DNA of 64,000 nucleotides, taken from assembly GCF_025677645.1 (NCBI RefSeq), contig NZ_CP106879.1:1984001-2048000 (forward strand), read 5' to 3'. The first letter of the stretch is position 1. Each line of letters begins with the position of its first letter. The stretch is from Curtobacterium poinsettiae (lineage in GTDB: Bacteria > Actinomycetota > Actinomycetes > Actinomycetales > Microbacteriaceae). Under the pieces are notes generated by a model. It worked only from the letters and a program-made list of their open reading frames with translations. It made no database searches and was not told where the DNA came from. Position numbers and translations under genes: made by a program. Below are positions 52,419 through 60,865 of this stretch, in pieces.

Positions 52419-52775
52419 GTGAGTGCCGCACCCGCCGACGACCTGTCCCTCTCCGAACGCTGGCTGACCGTCCCCGAGCTGGTGGACATGTTCAGTACGA
52501 GCCCCGGACGGATCCACCGACTCTTCGAGCAGAAGACCCTGCTGGCAGCCCGCGTCGGCGGTGTGCTGCGCGTGCCGGTCGAGTTCCTCGAGGACGGCGA
52601 GCCCATGCCCGAACTCCGCGGCACGCTGATCGTGCTCGGCGACAACGGCTTCACCGACGACGAAGCGGTGCGCTGGATGCTCACCGTCGACGACGCGATG
52701 GGCACCACGCCGATCGCGGCGCTGCGCGCGGGCCGCAAGGCCGAGGTGCGTCGCATCGCTCAGTCGCTGCTCTAG
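52419..52775 (+). CDS. Rv2175c-family DNA-binding protein
   Basis: 118 residues from GTG 52419. Begins with a winged-helix segment ERWLTVPELVDMFSTSPGRI, HRLFEQKTLLAAR, then GVLRVPVEFLEDGEPM and a C-terminal helix TVDDAMGTTPIAALRAGRKA. Rv2175c is a DNA-binding substrate of the PknL kinase in M. tuberculosis and has the same position near a kinase and a polyprenyl synthase. Here a kinase lies two genes away on the opposite strand, so phosphoregulation is likely. Confidence 0.88.
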   Translation: MSAAPADDLSLSERWLTVPELVDMFSTSPGRIHRLFEQKTLLAARVGGVLRVPVEFLEDGEPMPELRGTLIVLGDNGFTDDEAVRWMLTVDDAMGTTPIAALRAGRKAEVRRIAQSLL

Positions 52776-52793
52776 ACGCGTTCCGGACGGACA

Positions 52794-52825
52794 GGAGGCC
52801 CGGTGCCAGCTGGCGCCGGGCCTCC
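52794..52825. terminator. Bidirectional terminator after Rv2175c homologue
   Basis: GGAGGCCCGGTGCC at 52794-52807 pairs with GGCGCCGGGCCTCC at 52812-52825 around AGCT, with one G-U pair in RNA. CTTTCGT follows on the plus side. It separates the convergent Rv2175c homologue and polyprenyl synthase genes. Confidence 0.8.
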
Positions 52826-52845
52826 CTTTCGTCGTATGGCCGTGT

Positions 52846-53964
52846 CTAGGACGACCGGCGGCTGACCGTGTCGGCCAGCGACGCAAGCTGCTCGCGCGCC
52901 GACGGCGTCAACGGCGAGGCGTCGAGCGCCGCCTTGGCGCGCTGGACGTGCCGCTCGATCGACCGCTCCACGGCGGCCACGGCACCGGACTCGGTGAGGG
53001 TCGCGCGGAGCATCTGCACCTGCTCCTCGTCGAGGTCGGGGTCCCCGAGGAGCTCGTCCAGGAGCTGCCGCGGACCGCTCGCCAGCGTCTTGCGCGCCGA
53101 GGCGATGAGGACGGTGCGCTTGCCCTCGCGCAGGTCGTCGCCGGCCGGCTTGCCGGTGACCTCGGGGTCGCCGAAGACCCCGAGCATGTCGTCGCGGAGC
53201 TGGTACGCCACGCCGAGGGGGAGTCCGAAGGCGCGGAGGCCCTCGAGCTGGGAGTCGCTCGCGCCGGCGACCAGGGCGCCGATGACCAGCGGGGCCTCGA
53301 TCGAGTACTTCGCCGACTTGAAGACGATGACGCGCTGGGCGCGGAGCAGGTGCTCGGACTCGTCGATGACGGGCCAGGCGGTCTCCTCGTGCACGTCGAG
53401 GTACTGCCCCGCCGTGACGTCGAGGCGCATCGCGTGGAACTCCTGGCGGACGATGCGGGCCCGCACCGGGTCGAGGAGCGCGAGGCCCTCGTCGAACACT
53501 GAGTCGCTCAGCGAGAGCAGCAGGTCGCCGAGGAGCAGCGCGGAGTTCGTGCCGTACTGCCCGCGGTCGCCGACGAAGCCGGACTCCTCGTGCAGGGACT
53601 CGAAGCGGCGGTGCGCTGCCGGACCCCCACGACGGGTGTCCGAGCGGTCCATGATGTCGTCGTGCACCAGGGCTGCGGCGTGGAAGACCTCGAGCGCTGC
53701 GGCGACCGTGACGACCGCCTCGGCGGTGGTCTGCCGCGAGCCCTCGGCGAGGGGGTCGAACGAGCCGGAGCGCCCCGCGACCGACTGCCATCCCCAGTAG
53801 CAGAACAGGGCCCGGAAGCGCTTGCCGCCGGACAACAGGTCTCGGGCGTACCGGTCGAACGGCGCGAGGTCGGGGCTGATCGCGAGGAGCCGTTCACGCT
53901 GCTCGTCGAGTGCCCGGTCGATACGCGCCGATACGAGGTCCACTAATCGCGTACTCTCAGCCAC
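52846..53964 (-). CDS. Polyprenyl (geranylgeranyl-type) diphosphate synthase, IdsA-like
   Basis: 372 residues from GTG 53964; upstream frame without ribosome site excluded. First aspartate-rich motif VHDDIMDRSDTRRG (about 103) and second QLRDDMLGVFGDPEVTGKP, with the GGKRFRAL motif near the start (about 45). The sizes suggest a long-chain (C20 or longer) trans-isoprenyl diphosphate synthase for carotenoid, quinone or carrier lipid. The Rv2173/idsA2 location matches. Divergent from DUF3040. Confidence 0.9.
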   Translation of the reverse strand: MAESTRLVDLVSARIDRALDEQRERLLAISPDLAPFDRYARDLLSGGKRFRALFCYWGWQSVAGRSGSFDPLAEGSRQTTAEAVVTVAAALEVFHAAALVHDDIMDRSDTRRGGPAAHRRFESLHEESGFVGDRGQYGTNSALLLGDLLLSLSDSVFDEGLALLDPVRARIVRQEFHAMRLDVTAGQYLDVHEETAWPVIDESEHLLRAQRVIVFKSAKYSIEAPLVIGALVAGASDSQLEGLRAFGLPLGVAYQLRDDMLGVFGDPEVTGKPAGDDLREGKRTVLIASARKTLASGPRQLLDELLGDPDLDEEQVQMLRATLTESGAVAAVERSIERHVQRAKAALDASPLTPSAREQLASLADTVSRRSS

Positions 53965-54060
53965 GATCCCTACCCTAGTGGAGTGGTCGGGGCATAGAAT
54001 CGGCCCACTCAACCCGTGTTTTCCAACCCCGCGTCGATCCCAGGAACAGAGGGAACCAAG

Positions 54061-54456
54061 ATGCCGCTCTCGGAACAGGAGCAGCGCCTTCTCGAAGAGA
54101 TGGAGCGCAGCCTCTACCAGAACGATTCCGATTTCGTGGCTCGTGTCACACGTCGACAGGGTCGTCCGACGTACACAGCCATCACGCTCGGGGTGCTCGG
54201 CGCACTCGCCGGGGTCGCCATCGTCATCGTCGGCCTCGTCATCAAGGCGCCGCTGCTGGGCATCCTCGGCTTCGTCGTGATGCTCGCCGGTGTCCTGTTC
54301 GCGCTGCGCCCGGGCATGCGTGCCCCGAAGGCGAAGCCCGCTCGGCCGGACAAGCCCGCGTCCGGTGGGTCGGCGCGCCCGTCCACCGGTGGTGGCGGGT
54401 CCTTCATGGACCGGATGAACGAGCGCTGGGACAAGCGCAACGACCAGAGTCAGTAG
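54061..54456 (+). CDS. DUF3040 membrane protein
   Basis: 131 residues from ATG 54061 (GAGGGA 7 bases upstream). The N-terminus PLSEQEQRLLEEMERSLYQN is the DUF3040 signature, followed by a short charged stretch and two membrane helices (TAITLGVLGALAGVAIVIVG and LLGILGFVVMLAGVLFALRP), then a Gly/Ser-rich cytoplasmic tail. DUF3040 genes lie just upstream of mraZ in many actinobacteria (as Rv2169c does) and are thought to act in division or envelope assembly, but no activity is known. Confidence 0.9.
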   Translation: MPLSEQEQRLLEEMERSLYQNDSDFVARVTRRQGRPTYTAITLGVLGALAGVAIVIVGLVIKAPLLGILGFVVMLAGVLFALRPGMRAPKAKPARPDKPASGGSARPSTGGGGSFMDRMNERWDKRNDQSQ

Positions 54457-54477
54457 CTGCCGGGGGTCAGCAGGACT

Positions 54478-54495
54478 CCCTCCACACTCCTCCAC
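54478..54495. promoter_or_regulatory. MraZ-type box pair, minus orientation
   Basis: TCCAC at 54481 and again at 54491 (GTGGA read on the minus strand), spaced by 10 bp, just after the DUF3040 stop. They match the 10-bp repeat spacing of MraZ operators, but they lie far from mraZ, so function is uncertain; one copy overlaps the next terminator. Confidence 0.35.
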
Positions 54496-54524
54496 GGGGT
54501 CGGCCTTCGGGTCGGCCCCGTTTC
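54495..54524 (+). terminator. DUF3040 terminator
   Basis: CGGGGTCGGCC and GGTCGGCCCCG around TTCG form a stem with two G-U pairs, followed by TTTCGTGTT. It is a rho-independent-like terminator 40 bp after the DUF3040 stop. Confidence 0.6.
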
Positions 54525-54574
54525 GTGTTCACGGGGCCGGCGGGGTCCTTGCTGCGGTGTCCGGCCGGGGTCGT

Positions 54575-54904
54575 GTCCGCGCGAGTGGTCACGACATGCC
54601 GCGTGCTGGCCGCCGGGGGTGCAGGAACCGTCGGCTGGGGTCCGCGCGAGCGACAGTTCGTGACCACTCGGCGTCGCGGCGGCAGCACGTCGTGACCATG
54701 CGCTGACCGGCGGCCGGGCGGGGTGGAGCCGACCGCACGCCCGCGGGAGCACCGCGGTGGTGGTGGGGCGGGCCTCCCGGCCGGGGGTGGACCGCCGCCG
54801 GTGTCCGCGCGAGTGGTCACGACATGCCGTGCGCTGGCCGCCGGGGGCGCAGGAACCGTCGGCTGGGGTCCGCGCGAGCGACAGTTCGTGACCACTCGGC
54901 GTCT
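54575..54904 (-). repeat. Two copies of the dispersed repeat family in a gene-free stretch
   Basis: The roughly 700 bp from 54457 to 55155 contain no supportable gene. Two 102-bp copies lie at 54575-54676 and 54803-54904, 228 bp apart. Read on the minus strand each starts CGCCGAGTGGTCACGAACTG and carries GCGGCATGTCGTGACC 48 bases after the first block, the same blocks and spacing as the 37.3-37.9 kb array. Each ends with GTGGTCACGA-type inverted termini (GAGTGGTCACGA against TCGTGACCACTC). Confidence 0.85.
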
Positions 54905-54930
54905 TGCGCCCGCGGCGCGCCCCAGAGTGC

Positions 54931-54966
54931 TCCACCGGCTGCGAAAGTCCTCCACTTTCCTCCACG
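54931..54966. promoter_or_regulatory. MraZ-type box cluster, minus orientation
   Basis: TCCAC occurs at 54931, 54951 and 54961 (GTGGA on the minus strand), with 20 and 10 bp between, so on one face of the helix. The core CCTCCACTTTCCTCCAC at 54950-54966 mirrors the GTGGAGTAAAGTGGGG found in plus orientation just before mraZ. Candidate additional MraZ binding sites upstream of the dcw operon. Confidence 0.4.
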
Positions 54967-55089
54967 CCTGCTCCGGTGCCCGTGAACCGCATGGATCCGG
55001 GCATCTGCGGCCGTCCCCGCGGGTTGCGTGCCGCTCTCCGTGCCCCCAGTAGGGGTGTCTCGGGCGGAAAAGGGAGCGGATTCCTGGGC

Positions 55090-55136
55090 GTGGGGAGGGG
55101 AGTGGAGTAAAGTGGGGCTCGCAACGGTCCGGTGGA
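55090..55136 (+). promoter_or_regulatory. MraZ operator and dcw promoter region
   Basis: GTGGG at 55090, GTGGA at 55102, GTGGG at 55112 and GTGGA at 55132, with gaps of 12, 10 and 20 bp, lie 19-65 bp before the mraZ start. MraZ of Escherichia coli binds TGGG direct repeats spaced every 10 bp ahead of its own gene. The AT-rich TAAA within the cluster could form part of the promoter. Autoregulation of the operon is expected. Confidence 0.65.
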
Positions 55137-55154
55137 GCGGAGGGGAGGCCCGAC

Positions 55155-55586
55155 GTGCTGCTCGGTACTCATGCCCCGAAGCTCGACGAGAAGGGTCGCG
55201 TGATCCTCCCCGCCAAGTTCCGGGACGAACTGTCCGGCGGGCTCGTGATGACCCGCGGCCAGGAACGCTGCGTCGTGGTCTTCAGTGCCCGGACGTTCGA
55301 GGAACTCCACGAACGCATCCGGACCGCCCCGATGACGTCGAAGCGCACCAGGGACTACATGCGTCTGTTCCTCTCGGGAGCCAGCGCCGAACAGCCCGAC
55401 AAGCAGAACCGCGTGACGATCCCGCAGAACCTCCGCGAGTACGCGGGGCTCGAACGGGACCTCACGGTCATCGGCAGCGGTGACCGTGCCGAGATCTGGT
55501 CCACCCCCGCGTGGGAGGCCTACTACGCCGAAGCCGAAGAGGCATTCGCCGACAACGACGAGGAGGTGATCCCGGGGATCTTCTGA
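55155..55586 (+). CDS. mraZ: Transcriptional regulator MraZ
   Basis: 143 residues from GTG 55155, with GGGGAGG upstream. Two SpoVT/AbrB-like halves with the repeated D-x-K-G/N-R-V motifs: [17 protein letters not shown] and [18 protein letters not shown]. MraZ binds GTGG/TGGG repeats upstream of the dcw operon and, in most bacteria, represses it. It is the first gene of the division and wall cluster here. Confidence 0.96.
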   Translation: MLLGTHAPKLDEKGRVILPAKFRDELSGGLVMTRGQERCVVVFSARTFEELHERIRTAPMTSKRTRDYMRLFLSGASAEQPDKQNRVTIPQNLREYAGLERDLTVIGSGDRAEIWSTPAWEAYYAEAEEAFADNDEEVIPGIF

Positions 55587-55692
55587 TCCGCGGATCGGGA
55601 CTCCCAGCCGTGAAGCCCTGACGCCACTTCCCCGGTGTCAGGTCGCATGGATGGGGATCCGGACCCACGGCCCAGGAGACGAGGGGCTGCAC

Positions 55693-56658
55693 ATGGCCGA
55701 GAACGACAACGAGACGCCACGCTTCCCGCACACCCCGGTGATGCTCCAGCGCATCGTCGACCTCTTCACGCCGACGCTCGAGGGCCCGGGCAAGGTCGTC
55801 GTCGACGCCACGCTCGGCATGGGCGGCCACTCCGAAGGCCTGCTCGAGCGGTTCCCGGAGCTCACGCTCATCGGGCTCGACCGCGACACCGACGCACTCG
55901 GCATCGCGGGGGAGCGCCTGGCCCGCTTCGGCGACCGCGTCCGGCTCGTGCACACCGTGTACGACGGCATCGTCGACGCGATCGAGGGCGAGGGCTTCAC
56001 GAAGGTCGACGGCGTGCTCTTCGACCTCGGGGTGAGCTCGCTGCAGCTGGACCGTGCCGACCGCGGGTTCGCGTACAGCCAGGACGCCCCGCTCGACATG
56101 CGGATGGACCGGACCGAGGGGCAGACCGCCGCCGACGTCCTGGCCACCTACGACGAGGGCGAACTCCGCCGCATCTTCCAGCGCTACGGCGAGGAGAAGC
56201 TCGCCGGCCGCTACGCCCGAGCGATCGTCGAGCGGCGGGCGACGAAGCCGTTCGAGATGTCCGGCGACCTGGTCCAGGTGCTGCACGACGCGACCCCGGT
56301 CGCCATCCAGCGCCAGGGGCACCCGGCCAAGCGTGTCTTCCAGGCGCTCCGCATCGAGGTCAACGCCGAACTCAGCGTGCTCGAGCGGGCGATCCCGGCG
56401 GCGCTCGACGCCATCGCGGTCGGCGGCCGGATCGTCGTCGAGTCGTACCAGTCCCTCGAGGACCGCATCGTCAAGCGGGCACTGGTGGAGCGCACGAAGT
56501 CGAGCGCCCCCGCCGGCCTGCCGGTGGAGCTGCCCGAGCACGCCCCCACCTTCTCTCTGATCGTCAAGGGCGCCGAGCTGGCCGACGAGGCCGAACGCGC
56601 CGCCAACCCCCGAGCAACCCCCGTGCGCCTGCGCGCGGCCGAGCGGATCCGGAACTGA
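55693..56658 (+). CDS. rsmH: 16S rRNA (cytosine(1402)-N(4))-methyltransferase
   Basis: 321 residues from ATG 55693 (GAGGGG 6 bases upstream); an in-frame upstream ATG at 55651 lacks a site. Opening [13 protein letters not shown] and the SAM motif [16 protein letters not shown], then [18 protein letters not shown] and the late [14 protein letters not shown] are diagnostic. It methylates C1402 in the decoding centre and is a regular member of the dcw operon. Confidence 0.95.
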   Translation: MAENDNETPRFPHTPVMLQRIVDLFTPTLEGPGKVVVDATLGMGGHSEGLLERFPELTLIGLDRDTDALGIAGERLARFGDRVRLVHTVYDGIVDAIEGEGFTKVDGVLFDLGVSSLQLDRADRGFAYSQDAPLDMRMDRTEGQTAADVLATYDEGELRRIFQRYGEEKLAGRYARAIVERRATKPFEMSGDLVQVLHDATPVAIQRQGHPAKRVFQALRIEVNAELSVLERAIPAALDAIAVGGRIVVESYQSLEDRIVKRALVERTKSSAPAGLPVELPEHAPTFSLIVKGAELADEAERAANPRATPVRLRAAERIRN

Positions 56659-56659
56659 C

Positions 56660-57385
56660 ATGAGCACGAACCTCGCACTCGTCGACCCTGCGGTCGTCCC
56701 GTCGCGGGCCCCGCGCCCCGACCGTCAGCACCGTCCCGAGCTGGTCGAGGTCACCCCGACCGCGGCCCAGCGCCGGGCACGCCCCCGCATCGGGTACGCC
56801 GTGGTGGCCGTCGCCGCGCTCGGGATCCTGCTGCTCGCGCAGCTCGGCATCAGCATGGTGCTCAGCCAGGGCGCGTACACGCTCAACTCGCTGACGGCCG
56901 AGCAGACGAACCTGTCCCGCACGCAGCAGTCGCTGTCCGAGCAGCTCCGGGTCCTCGACTCGCCGCAGAACCTGGCCCGCAACGCGCAGTCGCTCGGCAT
57001 GATCGCGAACTCGACGCCCGTGTACCTCGACCCGAAGACCGGTCGGGTCTACGGCACGCCGACGCCGGCCAAGCCCGACGAGGCCACGGCGTCCACCGAG
57101 AACCAGGTGCCGAACTCGCTGCTGAACGACGTCCCGCTGGCCACGAAGCCGGGCGACACGTCGACGAGCAAGGAGACGGGCACGTCGAGCACGTCGAGCA
57201 CGTCGAGCACGACGAGCACGTCGAGCACGTCGAGCAGCACGTCGGGCACCACGAACGCCACGGGATCCACCGACAGCACCGCCACGTCTGAGAAGACGAG
57301 CGGTGCCAGCGCGTCGGACCAGGGGACGGCGAAGTCGTCCGTAGAGTCCGACGCGAACCCGCTCCAGGCGCCCTCCACCCGGTGA
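56660..57385 (+). CDS. ftsL: FtsL-like division protein with long low-complexity tail
   Basis: 241 residues from ATG 56660, one base after the rsmH stop. One membrane helix at about residues 46-68 (VVAVAALGILLLAQLGISMV), an extracellular helical coiled coil (LNSLTAEQTNLSRTQQSLSE, LRVLDSPQNLARNAQSLGM) and a tail rich in Thr/Ser (for example STSSTSSTTSTSSTSSS). Position between rsmH and ftsI is that of FtsL. A nine-base repeat (ACGTCGAGC, six units at 57182-57235) encodes part of the tail. Confidence 0.85.
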   Translation: MSTNLALVDPAVVPSRAPRPDRQHRPELVEVTPTAAQRRARPRIGYAVVAVAALGILLLAQLGISMVLSQGAYTLNSLTAEQTNLSRTQQSLSEQLRVLDSPQNLARNAQSLGMIANSTPVYLDPKTGRVYGTPTPAKPDEATASTENQVPNSLLNDVPLATKPGDTSTSKETGTSSTSSTSSTTSTSSTSSSTSGTTNATGSTDSTATSEKTSGASASDQGTAKSSVESDANPLQAPSTR

Positions 57386-57434
57386 CCGGCGGGTCCGCCG
57401 CACCCTCAGCACCGCCCGGGAAGGACCGCACCGC

Positions 57435-59204
57435 GTGACGAAGACGATCCGCAACCGACGCCTGCGCTACAGCATCGTGATGCTCGCCGTGATCGCCCTC
57501 GTCGGGGTGTTCGTGGTGCGGCTCGTCGACATCCAGGTCGTCCAGGCGTCCGAGCTGAACAAGGCGTCGGCGCAGAAGCGCAGCATCCCCGTGACGATCT
57601 ACGGCACCCGCGGGTCGATCGTGGACCGCAACGGCACCGAACTCGCCGACAGCGTCACCCGGTACAACATCACGACCTCGCCACGCCTGGTGAAGGGCTT
57701 CGAGGGCAAGCTCGGCGGCACCCGCATCAAGGACGTCAGCGTCGGCACCGCCCTCAGCGCGCTGGCGAAGGCCTCCGGCGGTGACGTCGCGACGATGCGG
57801 AAGAACATCGCCGCGAACCCGAAGTCCGACTTCGCGTACCTGGTCAAGGGCCTCGACGTGCAGCACTACGAGGCCGTGCGTGCACTCGGCATCCCCTGGC
57901 TGTACCCGGAGCCGCAGGCAGCGCGGGTGTACCCGACGGGTGCGACCACGGGCAACCTCACCGGCTTCATGGGCACCGACGGCGCCCAGGCCGGTCTGGA
58001 GTACTCCTACAACCAGTGCCTGGCGGGCACGAACGGCTCCGAGACGTACGAGCGCGGCGAGGACGGTGTGCAGCTCCCGGGCAGCACCGTGACCACGAAG
58101 AAGGCCAAGGACGGCGGCACGCTCGAGACCACCATCGACAGCGACCTGCAGTACATGGCGCAGCAGACCATCGCGTCCGCCGCCAAGACCCTGCAGGCGG
58201 AGTCGGCGACGGCGACGGTGACGAGCGTCAAGACGGGCGAGCTGCTCGCGGTCGCCGACTACCCGACCGTGGACCCGAACGACGTCGACGCCACGACCGA
58301 CAAGGGCGCCTTCGGGTCCCGCGCGCTGACGGCGTCGTACGAGCCGGGCTCCACGATCAAGGCCGCCATCGCCGCCGCGCTGATCGACCAGGGCAAGTCG
58401 AACCCCACCGACCAGGCCGTCGTGCCGTACTCGCGCACGTTCCCCTGGGGCGGCACGATCCACGACTCGGAGTTCCACGCCACCGAGAACCTCACGCTGA
58501 CCGGCATCCTGCAGAACTCGTCGAACGTCGGCATCACCGAGCTCGGCGCACGACTGACGGCACAGCAGCGCTTCGACTACATGAAGAAGTTCGGACTGTT
58601 CGAGCCGGAGACCGCGATCGACTACCCGGGCCAGCCGTCGATGGACTACGGCACGAGCCCGGACTGGGACCAGCAGACGAACATCAACTCGATGTTCGGC
58701 CAGGGCATCTCGACGACCGCGGTCCAGGTCGCGAGCGTGTTCCAGACGATCGCGAACGACGGTGTCCGGATCCCGCTGCACTTCGTCAAGGGCTGCACCA
58801 CGGCCGACGGCAAGACGATCGACGCGCCCGACGTGCAGAAGCAGCGGGTCGTCTCCGCAGCAGCCGCCACGCAGGTCACCGACATGCTGCAGAGCGTCGT
58901 CACGGGTGGCACGCTGGTGGGCATGAAGCCGATCTCCGGCTACAACATTGCCGCGAAGACGGGGACCGCCGAGGTGGCCGAGGGGTCGCAGGGCTACGGC
59001 GGTCAGCGCATCACGTCGGTGGCCGGAATGGCACCCGCCGAAGACCCCCAGTATGTTGTCACGGTGACGTTCACGAAGCCGCAGACCAACAAGTGGTCCA
59101 GCGGAGCGGCTCCGGCGTTCCGCACACTCATGTCCCAGGTGCTCGAGAAGTACCGAGTAGCCCCCTCCGCGTCCGAGGCGAAGCTCTACCCGTCCACGTG
59201 GTGA
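57435..59204 (+). CDS. ftsI: Peptidoglycan transpeptidase FtsI / PBP3-like
   Basis: 589 residues from GTG 57435. One N-terminal membrane helix (YSIVMLAVIALVGVFVVRLV), a pedestal dimerisation domain, and the transpeptidase with the serine nucleophile in YEPGSTIKAA (about residue 304), SSNVGI (S-x-N, about 361) and KTGTAE (K-T-G, about 508). It crosslinks septal peptidoglycan. Overlaps the likely murE start region, same operon. Confidence 0.96.
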   Translation: MTKTIRNRRLRYSIVMLAVIALVGVFVVRLVDIQVVQASELNKASAQKRSIPVTIYGTRGSIVDRNGTELADSVTRYNITTSPRLVKGFEGKLGGTRIKDVSVGTALSALAKASGGDVATMRKNIAANPKSDFAYLVKGLDVQHYEAVRALGIPWLYPEPQAARVYPTGATTGNLTGFMGTDGAQAGLEYSYNQCLAGTNGSETYERGEDGVQLPGSTVTTKKAKDGGTLETTIDSDLQYMAQQTIASAAKTLQAESATATVTSVKTGELLAVADYPTVDPNDVDATTDKGAFGSRALTASYEPGSTIKAAIAAALIDQGKSNPTDQAVVPYSRTFPWGGTIHDSEFHATENLTLTGILQNSSNVGITELGARLTAQQRFDYMKKFGLFEPETAIDYPGQPSMDYGTSPDWDQQTNINSMFGQGISTTAVQVASVFQTIANDGVRIPLHFVKGCTTADGKTIDAPDVQKQRVVSAAAATQVTDMLQSVVTGGTLVGMKPISGYNIAAKTGTAEVAEGSQGYGGQRITSVAGMAPAEDPQYVVTVTFTKPQTNKWSSGAAPAFRTLMSQVLEKYRVAPSASEAKLYPSTW

Positions 59205-59218
59205 GGAAGAAGGAACAC

Positions 59219-60865
59219 TTGTCCGCACGGATCCCCCCGGTCCTCCGACCCGAACACCCGACCCCGAGGGCCGTCTCCGAACTCGCCAACGCGTTCGGTC
59301 TGCGAGTCGTCGGCTCGGTCGACAGCATCGAGACCACCGGGGTCACCCTGAGCGCCACCGAGGTGCAGCCGGGTGACCTGTTCGTCGGCGTGCACGGTGC
59401 GAACCGGCACGGCGCACAGTTCGCGACGGAAGCCGCCGAGCGCGGCGCCGTCGCCGTCCTGACCGACCAGGACGGCGTCGCACTGGTCGAGCCGTCCGGG
59501 CTGCCGGTGCTCGTCGTCGACGACCCCCGGGCCGCCCTCGGCGACGTCGCGGCGTGGGTCTACCGCACGCACCCCGACGAGGCCACCGACCTGCCGCAGC
59601 TGTTCGCCGTCACCGGCACGAACGGCAAGACGAGCACGTCCTACATCCTCGAGGGCATCCTCAAGCAGCTCGGCCTGGTCACCGGCTTGAGCTCGACCGC
59701 CGAGCGCCACATCGGTTCGCTCAGCGTGACGAGCCGCCTGACCACGCCCGAGGCCAGCGAGATGCATGCGCTCCTCGCCCGCATGCGCGAGAGCGAGGTC
59801 CGCGCGGTCGCCGTCGAGGTGAGTGCCCAGGCCCTCAGCCGGCACCGCGTCGACGGCATCGTCTTCGACGTCGCGGCCTTCACGAACCTGTCGCACGACC
59901 ACCTCGACGACTACGCCGACATGGAGGAGTACTACCAGGCGAAACTCCCGCTGTTCCAGCCCGAGCACGCCCGTCGCGGCGTCGTCTCGCTGGACACCGA
60001 CTGGGGTCACCGCGTGGTGCAGGACTCCCGCATCCCGGTCACCACGATCACCGTGCACCCCGACGTCGAGGCCGAGTGGCACGTCGACATCGTCGAGGCG
60101 CACGCCGCCTACACCGAGTTCCGTCTGACCGGCCCCGAGGGCCGCGAACTGACCACCCGTGTGCCGCTCATCGGCTGGCACATGGCGGCGAACGCGGCAC
60201 TCGCGATCGTCATGCTCGTCGAGGGCGGGTTCGAGCTGGGTGCCATCGCGCACGCGCTGGAGAGCAACCACCGCCGCTACCCCGACGAGGACGACGCGAG
60301 CGAGCGCGACGGCGGGACGCACCGCGTCTCCGCCATCGAGTGCTACCTGCCCGGCCGCACCGAGCGCGTCTCCGGCGAGCACGGCCCGAGCGTCTACGTC
60401 GACTTCGGCCACAGCGCCGACGCCTTCGAGAACACCCTCGCCGCGGTCCGGCAGTTCACCTCCGGCAAGGTCCTCATGCTGTTCGGCGCCGACGGCGACC
60501 GCGACACCACGAAGCGCGGTGACATGGCCCGCGTGGCGGCGGCCGGCAGCGACATCCTCGTCGTCACCGACCACCACCCGCGCTTCGAGGACGCCGCGTC
60601 GATCCGGAAGACCCTGGTCGACGCCGCACGTGCGGCGTACCCCGACCACGAGATCCACGAGGTCAGCCCGCCCGAGGCGGCGATCCGCACGGCTGTGAGC
60701 CTGGTCGGCGAGGGGGACTCGATCCTCTGGGCCGGCCCGGGGCACCAGGACTACCGCGACATCCAGGGCGTCCGCACGCCGTACTCCGCCCGCGACGAGG
60801 CCCGCGCGGCCCTGCGCGAGGCCGGCTGGGAGCCCAACTCCGGTCCGGCGGAGGACGTCCGATGA
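59219..60865 (+). CDS. murE: UDP-MurNAc-L-Ala-D-Glu ligase MurE, altered amino-acid motif
   Basis: 548 residues from TTG 59219, supported by AAGAAGG 5 bases before; an overlapping GTG at 59201 is possible. P-loop VTGTNGKTSTSYILEG is intact. The motif that in diaminopimelate-adding MurE reads D-N-P-R is H-H-P-R here (VTDHHPRFEDA, residues 451-455), and the G-x-G-H-E that binds the mDAP side chain is GPGHQ (residues 506-510). So it probably adds another amino acid at position 3, as in group B peptidoglycan (homoserine, ornithine or lysine-type), pending test. Confidence 0.93.
   Translation: MSARIPPVLRPEHPTPRAVSELANAFGLRVVGSVDSIETTGVTLSATEVQPGDLFVGVHGANRHGAQFATEAAERGAVAVLTDQDGVALVEPSGLPVLVVDDPRAALGDVAAWVYRTHPDEATDLPQLFAVTGTNGKTSTSYILEGILKQLGLVTGLSSTAERHIGSLSVTSRLTTPEASEMHALLARMRESEVRAVAVEVSAQALSRHRVDGIVFDVAAFTNLSHDHLDDYADMEEYYQAKLPLFQPEHARRGVVSLDTDWGHRVVQDSRIPVTTITVHPDVEAEWHVDIVEAHAAYTEFRLTGPEGRELTTRVPLIGWHMAANAALAIVMLVEGGFELGAIAHALESNHRRYPDEDDASERDGGTHRVSAIECYLPGRTERVSGEHGPSVYVDFGHSADAFENTLAAVRQFTSGKVLMLFGADGDRDTTKRGDMARVAAAGSDILVVTDHHPRFEDAASIRKTLVDAARAAYPDHEIHEVSPPEAAIRTAVSLVGEGDSILWAGPGHQDYRDIQGVRTPYSARDEARAALREAGWEPNSGPAEDVR

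Noticed and set aside
54723..55052. Small ORFs between DUF3040 and mraZ
   Set aside because: They run through the dispersed repeats and box clusters, lack ribosome sites, and have biased arginine/proline content.
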